A stretch of 64,000 nucleotides of DNA from an uncultured Prevotella sp. GTDB lineage: Bacteria > Bacteroidota > Bacteroidia > Bacteroidales > Bacteroidaceae. The notes under the pieces are model-generated. The model did not search any database, was not told the origin of the DNA, and saw only the letters and a list, made by a program, of their open reading frames with translations. The translations under genes and the position numbers were made by a program. This document shows positions 45,747 to 53,411 of this stretch, piece by piece (the first letter of the stretch is position 1; every line of letters starts with the position of its first letter). The DNA lies in contig ONAR01000010.1 in NCBI GenBank assembly GCA_900315835.1, positions 1-64,000 on the forward strand, written 5' to 3'.

Positions 45747-45870
45747 CGCCTGTCAGACGCGACAGTCCGCGGCCTCGAAAATTCCGATGAGGAAAACGGC
45801 CTCGGAGCATGAGCATCCCAGCCTTGAAAAACTGAGAAAATCATCGCCTCCCCTCCCCTCGCTATCTGTC

Positions 45871-45915
45871 AGATAGATAGATTATTTAGATATTATTTAG
45901 ATAATATTTAGATAG
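45871..45915. other. AT-rich stretch with GATA/TTTAGATA motifs (candidate unwinding element)
   Basis: About 45 bp composed nearly only of A and T with repeated TTTAGATA and GATAGATA, in an otherwise GC-rich region. It lies 45 bp before the 22-bp direct repeats, as the unwinding region of an iteron origin would. Confidence 0.55.
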
Positions 45916-45959
45916 AGGGCATCGGAGACATTGATAATCAGAAGATTACAGAGACAGTT

Positions 45960-46047
45960 CTGTTCTGTTTGCCGCGACATCCTGTTCTGTTTGCCGCGAC
46001 ATCCTGTTCAGAATGGCAGGGCTGTCTGTTCAGAATGGCAGGACTGT
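45960..46047. repeat. Four 22-bp direct repeats (iteron-like) before the rep-like gene
   Basis: Two identical 22-bp units starting CTGTTCTGTTTGCCGCGAC (45960-45981, 45982-46003) are followed by two near-identical units starting CTGTTCAGAATGGCAGG (46004-46025, 46026-46047). All four keep the 22-bp step and the CTGTTC start, and the array ends 40 bp before the ATG. Spacing of two helix turns is typical of iterons. Confidence 0.75.
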
Positions 46048-46087
46048 CAACGCTACACCGACACTAACATTTAAAACAAACAATACT

Positions 46088-47980
46088 ATGAAAGACAACA
46101 ACTTATCGCTTATCGTGATGCCGTATCACTTAGCTGTGATGCAGGCCGACTTTACCAAACTGCAGCTCGACGCACTGATCATCGCCGTGCTGAAGCTCCA
46201 ACACCAGATCACGGCGCTGCTCAACCACCAACAGTCGCCTGACGAGGCCATCAGCCGTCTCGTGGCTGACCATGGCGTCAATCCTAACATGCTGCGGTTC
46301 CCCCTCAACTGGAAGGGCAAGGGCGTGCGCGGCCGCTACATCCGCAGTCTCGTCGAGGACACACGGGTGGACGGACTCGGGTTGCGCGTGATCGACGCCA
46401 CCGGTGACGGTTCCGACTGCCGTCTGTATCTGTCGGTGAAGATGGCGCGCCACCTGCTCGACATGAGCAAGGGCTACTTCTATGTATCGCCACAGCTCTG
46501 CCGCGAGATGAGGAGCCGCTATACGGTGCGGCTGTACTGGCTCATGCAGGCGCACTGTCATCAGAAGGGGTTCACGATGAGCGTCAGTCAGCTGCAGGCC
46601 ATCCTCTGTGCCCGTACGCCGTTCCGCGACTACGCCAGCTTTGAGCGGACGGCCATCGTCGCACCGCTGTCCAAGTTGTATGGGCACTGTAGCGCCGGGC
46701 AGATTCCGTCGTACCTGCTCTTCTGCCGGCTCTACAACCGCCATGGCAAGCACTACTGGACGGCGGCTGGGTCGCCGATGCGTGGCACCGGCCGCCCTGA
46801 CGCCCTGAAGTTCACAATCTTCAGCCCAAGCAATGGCGCACCCGCAAGCGCAGCGGTAGCAGCTTCTAATCGAGCTGCAGAGAGTGGCAAGGGGAAAGGC
46901 GCGGCGGATAGAAAGCAAGAAGCGGGCGATAGCCAAAGTTCGGCGGCTTGCGGGCAAGGCTTGGCGGACAAAAAGCAAGCCGCGGCTCCGTCAAATAATC
47001 AGCGCCAATCTTTAGCAGGCGATATCGTCTACGACCTGCTCCACGACGACCTGCAGTTGCCGGAGAAACTGGCCGAATGCGAGGCCGCACGGGTAACCGA
47101 CAGCATGCGGCAGGCCTTCATCAACCACGCCATCATGCTCAAGGAGATCATCGACGAGAAGCGCAGCCGTAAGCAGGCGCTGAAGAACCAGGTGGCCTAT
47201 GTCCTCACCTGCCTCCACCACTTCTTCGAAAAGCAGGAAGCCAGGGGCGGAGCAGCGGCTGAAGGCGAAGGAAAAACTGGCGGCGAAGGCGGAAAAAGCG
47301 CGGTAAGAGTACCAGCAAACGCAGAAAGCGCTGGAGCAAGCGGCGAAGGCAGAGCAAACGCAGGAAAAGCTGGGGCAAACGGTGAAGGCAGAGCTAACGC
47401 AGGAAAAGCTGGGGCAAACGGTGAAGGCAGAGCTAACGCAGGAAAAGCTGGGGCAAACGGTGAAGGCGGACCAAGCGCTGGAAGAGCTGGAGCAAACGGT
47501 GAAGGCGGACCAAGCGCTGGAAGAGCTGGAGCAAGTGCGGAAAGGGCCGACGAAGCCCAGCCCTCCCTCGCCTTAAAAAGGCGAGGCACCGAACAGCAGC
47601 CCACCAAAAGCGAAGCTAAAAGAGAGGCTCCTTCTCCCTCCCCTTTGGGGAGGGCCGGGGAGGGGCTTCCTTCTTCCTCCCCTTCGGGGATGGCTGGGGA
47701 GAGGCCTTCTTCCAACGCTCCCTCCCCTTTGGGGAGGGCTGGGGAGGGTCTCCTCCTCAATCGCTGGCATTTATTCCTCGCTTCCTACACCGGCAAGGCC
47801 ACGGCCGCCCTGTCTCGGGCAAAGCTCACTGGCCAACTGCGTGACGGTTTCCTCGTTAGCTTTGCAACAAAGGACGATGAGCAAGCCTACCGTAGCGACT
47901 TCGACGCGGTGCAGCAAGCCGCGCGTAAGGCTCTCGACATCAGCTGCCGATTCCAACCGGGACTCATCGTGAATAGGTAA
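46088..47980 (+). CDS. Rep_3-like replication initiator with repeat-expanded linker
   Basis: The 630-residue protein from ATG at 46088 has an N-terminal part (about 1-240) like Rep_3 plasmid initiators: two winged-helix units, with SRYTVRLYWLMQAHCHQKGF, SVSQLQAILC, FRDYASFERTAIVAPLSKL and a closing beta strand LKFTIF. A low-complexity linker follows; about 395-495 has five 13-residue repeats (GKAGANGEGRANA). The same DNA read one frame on gives a coiled-coil sequence. Residues about 515-560 are encoded by CCCTCCCC elements. A last ~75-residue segment (RWHLFLASYTGKATAALS) ends the protein. Iteron-like repeats and an AT-rich stretch lie upstream. The Rep_3 call rests on pattern, not a search. 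Confidence 0.6.
   Translation: MKDNNLSLIVMPYHLAVMQADFTKLQLDALIIAVLKLQHQITALLNHQQSPDEAISRLVADHGVNPNMLRFPLNWKGKGVRGRYIRSLVEDTRVDGLGLRVIDATGDGSDCRLYLSVKMARHLLDMSKGYFYVSPQLCREMRSRYTVRLYWLMQAHCHQKGFTMSVSQLQAILCARTPFRDYASFERTAIVAPLSKLYGHCSAGQIPSYLLFCRLYNRHGKHYWTAAGSPMRGTGRPDALKFTIFSPSNGAPASAAVAASNRAAESGKGKGAADRKQEAGDSQSSAACGQGLADKKQAAAPSNNQRQSLAGDIVYDLLHDDLQLPEKLAECEAARVTDSMRQAFINHAIMLKEIIDEKRSRKQALKNQVAYVLTCLHHFFEKQEARGGAAAEGEGKTGGEGGKSAVRVPANAESAGASGEGRANAGKAGANGEGRANAGKAGANGEGRANAGKAGANGEGGPSAGRAGANGEGGPSAGRAGASAERADEAQPSLALKRRGTEQQPTKSEAKREAPSPSPLGRAGEGLPSSSPSGMAGERPSSNAPSPLGRAGEGLLLNRWHLFLASYTGKATAALSRAKLTGQLRDGFLVSFATKDDEQAYRSDFDAVQQAARKALDISCRFQPGLIVNR
47632..47755. repeat. CCCTCCCC-type elements inside the rep-like coding sequence
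   Basis: CCCTCCCCTTTGGGGAGGGC occurs at about 47638-47658 and again at about 47722-47742, with a diverged copy between. They are translated in frame as PSPLGRAGEGLP-type repeats. Confidence 0.85.
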
Positions 47981-48038
47981 GAAAATAAGCAGCAACGCCT
48001 GCTCTCCTACCATGCAGCATCGTTGGTTGTATTGGAGC

Positions 48039-49064
48039 CTATTTGAATTGAGGGACTTTATGGGTGACAGAGGGCGAATGGCGGCTGATGACGGGCCATC
48101 CGTTTTTCCAGTTGATGGGGTCGAGCAGCAACTGCCGGCCCTCGTCGGAATGGTGCCTCACGTAGGAGTGGTAGAGCAGCCAGTCCTGTCCGGCATCGTC
48201 GGTGACGATTTCGGCATTGTGACCGGGTCCGACGAACTTCTTGTTGCCATGCAGGACTACCTCATAGTTGCCCTGGAGCAAGGGGCGGCCTTGCTTGTCG
48301 ACGTAGGGGCCCATCAGGTAGCGGCTCCGGCCGACAACCACGCGGTAAGTGCTCTTGTCGCCCTCGCAGCAGGAGCCGTTGGAGCCGAACAGGTAGTAAT
48401 AGCCGTCGCGCTTGTGGATGTAGGTGGCTTCCATGAAGTTGTCGGCCACCTTCGTCAGGTTGCTTTTATCCTTGAGCTGCAGTCCGTCGGCCGTCAGCTC
48501 AGTGCCATAGATGCCGTGGAAACTACCCCAGAAGAGGAAGTTGTGGCCGTTGTCGCTGATGAAGAACGGGTCGATGCAGTTCTGCACGCCTATCTCGCTG
48601 CTGATAAAGAGCTTGCCCAGGTCGGTGTAGGGGCCTTCAGGGCGGTCGGCCACAGCCACACCGATGCCGCAGCTCCATTCCCCACCCCACTGCGACATGG
48701 CGTAATAGAGAACGTAGCGGTTGCCAATCTTATTGACATCGGGTGCCCACACGCCACCTTTCTCTACAAACGAGGGGCGCTTGGCAAAGGCGCCTGACGG
48801 CCGAAGCGTCCAGTCGACGAGGTTGGTCGACGTCCATACCGGCGTCTCGCGGTTGCGCTCTGTGGCAAACAGGTAGAAGGTGTTGCCCTCCTTGATGATG
48901 GTCGGGTCGGGCGTGTCATAGGTGATGACAGGGTTATGGTAATAACGCGCATTGCCGTCGCCCTCCGCAGTAGCGGCTGCGGCATTGACAGCGGGCACAC
49001 CCGCGAGCAGCGCAACCGATAGCAGGTTGCCTAAGGCTGCAGATAAAATGGATAAGGGTTTCAT
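48039..49064 (-). CDS. Glycoside hydrolase family 43 enzyme (secreted)
   Basis: The 341-residue protein has a signal peptide (LLSVALLAGVPAVNAAA). The five-bladed propeller of GH43 follows with its three acidic residues: the base in YDTPDPTIIKEGNTFYLFAT, the pKa modulator in GVWAPDVNKIGNRYVLYY, and the acid in NFMEATYIHKRDGYYYLFGS. The family removes arabinose or xylose units; EATYI and GPGHNAEIVTD resemble arabinan-acting members, but the linkage cannot be decided. ATG at 49062-49064 is preferred. It has no SusCD neighbour. Confidence 0.9.
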   Translation of the reverse strand: MKPLSILSAALGNLLSVALLAGVPAVNAAAATAEGDGNARYYHNPVITYDTPDPTIIKEGNTFYLFATERNRETPVWTSTNLVDWTLRPSGAFAKRPSFVEKGGVWAPDVNKIGNRYVLYYAMSQWGGEWSCGIGVAVADRPEGPYTDLGKLFISSEIGVQNCIDPFFISDNGHNFLFWGSFHGIYGTELTADGLQLKDKSNLTKVADNFMEATYIHKRDGYYYLFGSNGSCCEGDKSTYRVVVGRSRYLMGPYVDKQGRPLLQGNYEVVLHGNKKFVGPGHNAEIVTDDAGQDWLLYHSYVRHHSDEGRQLLLDPINWKNGWPVISRHSPSVTHKVPQFK

Positions 49065-49125
49065 ATAAATCAATCTGTACTATTTATTGTTACCGTCTCC
49101 TAACGCTGACTTCGTTACGCTTGTC

Positions 49126-51528
49126 TCAATAGATATTCTCGCGTTTCCAAAGCAACAAGTGGGCGTCGAGGAGCTCTTGGTTAATCTTCTCAGCCAAGGC
49201 GTCGCGCTTGTCGAAGAAATCGATGAAAAGGGGCAAAGCGTCGGCAGGAACGAAGGCTGCTATCGTATTGCGGCCGAAGCCACGGGTACCCTTCGTTGTC
49301 TTCACTTTTGTGATGCGCCGATCATCGCTGTCGTCAAGTGACTTAAAGGTAGAGATGTCTTTCTGCATGATGGCGTTGGAAATATCGTAGAAGCTGTCGT
49401 TCCAGTCCTTGTCCTGATAGGCATCACTGTGATGATAATAGCGGAACACCTGCAGGGCGGCCGCATACAACTCCCTCGCCTCAGCCGAGAAGTCGAACTG
49501 CGCCAGGAACTGGCGGAAGTCGAACGGCCGCCCGGGCTGGCCTGCAAAGAGGTTGCCATTGACGTCGTCGGGGAACAGCACATTGAGGTCGTTGACGCCA
49601 CATCCCAATTCCTCAGCCGTGAACGGCATGAGGTAGTTCTTCTGGCCCTTGTTGGTGAAAAGGTTGCCCTTATAGAACAGTGAGAACATCACGGCATCGC
49701 CAAACAGTTCGGGCGGGATGTCATCCACCGAGCCGCGATAGGTGAGATTGCTCGTCTCAAAGTATTTGCCGTGGGTGTTGAAGTTGATGCCTTTCAACAA
49801 AAGCGCATACTTCAAGTTGCCGTCCGTTATCAGCCGGTTGGAGTCAGTCTTGTTGCTGATCACCAGACAATAGTTCTGATTGGTCCACTGTCCAAGCACC
49901 ATGCCGGTGGTCTCATCCTTGAGTTTCTCCTCGATCTCCTTGATGAGCGCCGGACGTTGGTTATCGTAGGTATAGGTGTTGATGAACTGCAGCTTACCGC
50001 TCTTGCGGTCTTTCTCATAACGGTCGGCCTTGACGGTGAGTCCGTCAAACGCCTCACCCTGCTCACGGTCGAAGATGACGAGCGACACTGACCACTCGGA
50101 CAGCTTAAAAGTGTCTTTGGCGTTGGAGAAGACGTGATCCACAATGTGGTAACCGGAGTTGACGAAATGGCTTACGGTGGGGCGGAGGAAGAACTCCGTC
50201 TTGCAATAATACACGATTACATCGGGATGCAGGTCAGTCACCTTATCGAAGAACTCGATGGCAAGGTCATCGGTGTGGCCTTTCCGTCGGGTGTAGGGCG
50301 GATTCATGATGACCATCAGTTTGCGGCCCTCACGATCAGCTATCTCTTTGATATCGAGCTGCCGGCCGCGGTATTTCCATTTGGGCTGACGATAGCGGTC
50401 GGCCAAGTAGTCGAAACAGACGGAATTGTCAAAGCCCTTTATCCTACAAATATCGACATCCGTCTGCTCCAACGTGGAGAGGTAGCAGTAATCCTTGTAC
50501 TCCTTTCCAAACTGGTTCTCAAGATTGCCCACGCCGGCGCAGGGGTCACACACGATGAAATCGTTGAGATTGTAATGCGCGGCCAACAGTCGGTTCTGCA
50601 GCTCGACGAAGCACGTCGGCGTGTATTCGCCACCGGTGTCGCTCCGGTATTTTTCGGTATACAGCTCGGCGCTATGCTCCAGAATCTTCAGGTATTCCTG
50701 CTTCTCTGGTGGTCGCTTATACTTCCGCCAGAAGGTCTCGTAGCCCTCAGCATTCTGTATGGCGTGGATGATGTAGTTGTCCCACACAATCCTTATCTTG
50801 CCACAGCAGCGCTCGAGCTCGTACTTGCCGAGATTGGTGCCCTCGCGCACGGGCGCCATAACATTGCCGGGCGCGGCGGGCTGCGGACCGAACAAGGACG
50901 GCTCCGTGAAATCACTCATGGCCTCGTAAGCATACTTGGTGCCGTTGAGGACATCGGTGAGGAAAAGGTTGATGAGCTCCGACTCATCCCGCTCCGGGCG
51001 CTGGAACTGTATGGTGTTCTTCCACTGGTTGTACACCACGTTGAAGTTTTGCTCGGTAATCTCGATGGCAGTGCCGTCGCCATTGCGCAGCGTGTTGTAA
51101 AGCTCGTGAATGTCCTCACCGACAAAAGGCGTAACCTTACCGTGTATGCGGTCGCAGATACGGTCGATGGCATCCTGCGACGGCTCACTGGCGGTCTCTG
51201 CCTCCCAGTTAATGTCGTTGTTGAACATCACCGAGTTTTCCGAACAGTCGATGAGTTCAAGCACGTCCTCCCCGGTTTCTGACCGATAAGCCAGGGCCAC
51301 GTGGTCGAGAATATGCTTCTGCTTCTTGTTGGTGAGGATGGTCTGTGCAAGCGCCTTACGATGGGCCTGCTGCCCGCTAATCTGGTACTTGAACTCTATA
51401 TACAACAAGTTCTGACCACGTTTGCCCTTCAGCACAACATCCACACGGTTTACTTCCTGATCCCAAGCGGTATTGCGAAAATAGCGGTCGCAAAACTCTT
51501 TCTGGTATTTCTTCTCTTCACTGTTCAT
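49126..51528 (-). CDS. Fused nuclease / N6-adenine methyltransferase (type IIG-like)
   Basis: The 800-residue protein has an N-terminal nuclease-like part: DVVLKGKRGQNLLYIEFKYQ gives a D-x(n)-ExK pattern. A helical region follows. The methyltransferase core has motif I VCDPCAGVGNLENQF at about 335 and motif IV VIMNPPYTRR near 420. A C-terminal part of ~300 residues could be the target-recognition region. This order resembles type IIG enzymes that cut and methylate with one polypeptide; no separate specificity gene is seen. It lies 33 bp after the ECF sigma gene on the same strand. Confidence 0.75.
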   Translation of the reverse strand: MNSEEKKYQKEFCDRYFRNTAWDQEVNRVDVVLKGKRGQNLLYIEFKYQISGQQAHRKALAQTILTNKKQKHILDHVALAYRSETGEDVLELIDCSENSVMFNNDINWEAETASEPSQDAIDRICDRIHGKVTPFVGEDIHELYNTLRNGDGTAIEITEQNFNVVYNQWKNTIQFQRPERDESELINLFLTDVLNGTKYAYEAMSDFTEPSLFGPQPAAPGNVMAPVREGTNLGKYELERCCGKIRIVWDNYIIHAIQNAEGYETFWRKYKRPPEKQEYLKILEHSAELYTEKYRSDTGGEYTPTCFVELQNRLLAAHYNLNDFIVCDPCAGVGNLENQFGKEYKDYCYLSTLEQTDVDICRIKGFDNSVCFDYLADRYRQPKWKYRGRQLDIKEIADREGRKLMVIMNPPYTRRKGHTDDLAIEFFDKVTDLHPDVIVYYCKTEFFLRPTVSHFVNSGYHIVDHVFSNAKDTFKLSEWSVSLVIFDREQGEAFDGLTVKADRYEKDRKSGKLQFINTYTYDNQRPALIKEIEEKLKDETTGMVLGQWTNQNYCLVISNKTDSNRLITDGNLKYALLLKGINFNTHGKYFETSNLTYRGSVDDIPPELFGDAVMFSLFYKGNLFTNKGQKNYLMPFTAEELGCGVNDLNVLFPDDVNGNLFAGQPGRPFDFRQFLAQFDFSAEARELYAAALQVFRYYHHSDAYQDKDWNDSFYDISNAIMQKDISTFKSLDDSDDRRITKVKTTKGTRGFGRNTIAAFVPADALPLFIDFFDKRDALAEKINQELLDAHLLLWKRENIY

Positions 51529-51561
51529 AAGGCAGGATATTATATTTTCATAACGTAGAAT

Positions 51562-52083
51562 CTACGATGAAATTGCGGTATTATGATAATTGTTGAGCGA
51601 CTCGATGCGGGACTTGATGGTCTGGCGACCGCGGAAGATGTTGATCTTCACCTGCTCCTCAGTCATGGAGAGGATGGTGGCGATGTCTTTATAAGACTTG
51701 CCTTCGAAGTCGCGTAGCTGGATGCAGCTGCGCTGCTTCTCGGGGAGGGCGTCGACGATGTGGCGCACAATGGCGAGTTGGTCGTTGGCAATGGACTGTT
51801 GGGAGGGGTTGGCGTTGTTGTCGGGTGAGTCGGTGGGGGCGTCTTCAAGCGAGATGTTGCGGTGGCTCTGTCGTTTGACACTGTCGAGCGAGAGGTTGCG
51901 GCAGATGGTGAGGCAGAAGGCTTCGATGTTGTCGATGTGGTCCCAGTCGTCGCGTTTGTTCCAAACCTTGATGAGCGTATCCTGCACGATATCCTCGGCT
52001 TCGGCGCTGTCGAGCGTGATGCGCAGCGCGAGGCGGTAAAGCTGATTCTTCAGCGGTAGGATGTCAGTGCGGAAGTCGATCAT
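51562..52083 (-). CDS. ECF-type RNA polymerase sigma factor
   Basis: The 173-residue protein has sigma region 2 (LYRLALRITLDSAEAEDIVQDTLIKVW, NIEAFCLTICRNLSLDSVKR) and region 4 (LPEKQRSCIQLRDFEGKSYKDIATILSMTEEQVKINIFRGRQTIKSRI). Its usual membrane partner would follow it; instead the nuclease-methyltransferase gene does, and a good partner candidate lies 6 kb downstream at 44825-45322. argB lies upstream on the same strand. Confidence 0.93.
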   Translation of the reverse strand: MIDFRTDILPLKNQLYRLALRITLDSAEAEDIVQDTLIKVWNKRDDWDHIDNIEAFCLTICRNLSLDSVKRQSHRNISLEDAPTDSPDNNANPSQQSIANDQLAIVRHIVDALPEKQRSCIQLRDFEGKSYKDIATILSMTEEQVKINIFRGRQTIKSRIESLNNYHNTAISS

Positions 52084-52106
52084 GTTTATGAGTTTATGAG
52101 ATGATT

Positions 52107-52206
52107 AGAAGTCCGGAAGTCCAGAAGTCCAGAAGTCCAGTCATTACCAGAAGTCGGAAGGGAGATGGGAAGTCCAGAAGTCCGGAAGTCCAGTCATTAC
52201 AATAAG
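52107..52206. repeat. Two head-to-tail 8-bp composite elements upstream of the sigma gene
   Basis: GAAGTCCGGAAGTCCAG units followed by TCATTACCAG (52107-52149), then again units followed by GTCATTACAATAAG (52170-52206). These are the clearest intact copies of the (GAAGTCCR)n-GTCATTAC element. Confidence 0.9.
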
Positions 52207-52285
52207 ACGGGAGAAGGGGAAGACCAGAAAACTGGAAGGACGAATGGTGGCCGGCGCAAGGAACGGGCAATCGCCAAGGAGCAAC

Positions 52286-53173
52286 TTATTCACTCCCCTT
52301 TAGGGAGGGTTGGGGAGAGGACTCCACAATAGTTCCGTGATTCCCATCAAGGGCTGTGGGCTGGGTGATGATGACGCGGGCGACGCCACGTTCAACGGCG
52401 GCGAGGGCGTTCTCAATCTTCGGCTTCATGCCTCCGGAGATGGTGCCATCGGCCACAAAATGGTCGAATTCATCGCGGTTGATGTGGCGGATGACGCTGG
52501 TGTCGTCGTCGGGATTGGCCAAGACGCCGGGCTTCTCGAAGCAGTAGACGAGGGTGACGTCGTAGAGGGAATCACCGGCACCTTCGGTCTTGAAAGCCGC
52601 GATTTCATCGGGGTTATTGGTGGCGGGAGCGGCTGTAGCGTCGGTCTTGAGTGCAGCCAGGGCGCTGGCGGTCTCCGAGGCGATGGTATCGGCGTTGGTG
52701 TTGAGCAAATGGCCCATTCCATCGTGGGTGAGGGGTGCGAGGACGGGGGTGATGCCCTCATGCAGCAGTTGGGCAAGACGGGGCGCATCGACGCGGTCGA
52801 CATCGCCGACGAAACCGTAGTCGATACCGTTGCGCAGTGGGCGCTTGTGGCTGCGGATGACGTCGATGTCGGCACCGGTCAGTCCGACGGCATTCACGCC
52901 GAGGGCCTGCAAGCGGGCGACGAGTTGCTTATTGACCAAGCCGCCGTAGACCATCGTGACCACGCGGAGCATCTCGGCGTCTGTGATGCGGCGGCCGTCG
53001 ACCATGTGGCTCTCGATGCCGAGGGCAGCGGCAATCTTCGTGGCGCTGCGGCCACCGCCATGTACGAGGATCTTTGGCCCGCTGATGGCGGCGAAGGCTT
53101 GGAGGAGCTGGGGCAAGCGCTGGTCGTCTTCAACGATGGCGCCGCCGACCTTGACGATAGTAATCTTTTCCAT
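52286..53173 (-). CDS. argB: Acetylglutamate kinase with an internal insertion
   Basis: ArgB phosphorylates N-acetyl-amino acids in arginine synthesis. ATG at 53171-53173 ([15 protein letters not shown]) is chosen; the longer frame upstream is translated ATGGGG repeat. Motifs: [58 protein letters not shown] and [11 protein letters not shown]. Between ALAAL and [12 protein letters not shown], where homologues are contiguous, there are about 27 extra residues ([19 protein letters not shown] and on). The end, [12 protein letters not shown], comes from a CCCTCCCC-type element. The fold probably stays intact because the insertion falls in a loop. Confidence 0.93.
   Translation of the reverse strand: MEKITIVKVGGAIVEDDQRLPQLLQAFAAISGPKILVHGGGRSATKIAAALGIESHMVDGRRITDAEMLRVVTMVYGGLVNKQLVARLQALGVNAVGLTGADIDVIRSHKRPLRNGIDYGFVGDVDRVDAPRLAQLLHEGITPVLAPLTHDGMGHLLNTNADTIASETASALAALKTDATAAPATNNPDEIAAFKTEGAGDSLYDVTLVYCFEKPGVLANPDDDTSVIRHINRDEFDHFVADGTISGGMKPKIENALAAVERGVARVIITQPTALDGNHGTIVESSPQPSLKGSE
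52293..52324. repeat. CTCCCCTTTAGGGAGGGTTGGGGAG element at the argB 3' end
   Basis: It supplies the last dozen codons of argB and its stop. Confidence 0.75.
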
Positions 53174-53180
53174 GAGTGTT

Positions 53181-53305
53181 GATGGGGAATATGGGGTGGA
53201 TGGGGTGGATGGGGTGGATGGGGTGAATGGGGAGGATGGGGTGAATGGGGAGGATGGGGAGGATGGGGTGAATGGGGAGGATGGGGTGGATGGGGTGAAT
53301 GGGGG
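53181..53305. repeat. 9-bp ATGGGGTGG array before argB
   Basis: About thirteen units of ATGGGG(T/A)G(G/A), nearly pure, directly upstream of the argB start. Confidence 0.95.
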
Positions 53306-53330
53306 AGGCCGCTGCACAGCAGCGGCGTAC

Positions 53331-53405
53331 CGGACGGGGAGGCCACTACACCAATACCGGGGCGGCCACTACACCAATACCAGGCCGGCCACTACACCAA
53401 TACCG
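53331..53405. repeat. Tandem GGCCACTACACCAATACC units
   Basis: Three ~28-29-bp repeats containing GGCCACTACACCAATACCGGG lie between argB and the speA stop. They share CCACTACAC with the inverted-repeat arms at 4128-4253. Confidence 0.8.
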
Positions 53406-53411
53406 GGGAGG

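Noticed and set aside
53174..53317. N-terminal extension of argB (Pro/Ser/Thr repeats)
   Set aside because: It is translated ATGGGG array; homologues begin at [11 protein letters not shown], and an ATG exists there (53171-53173).
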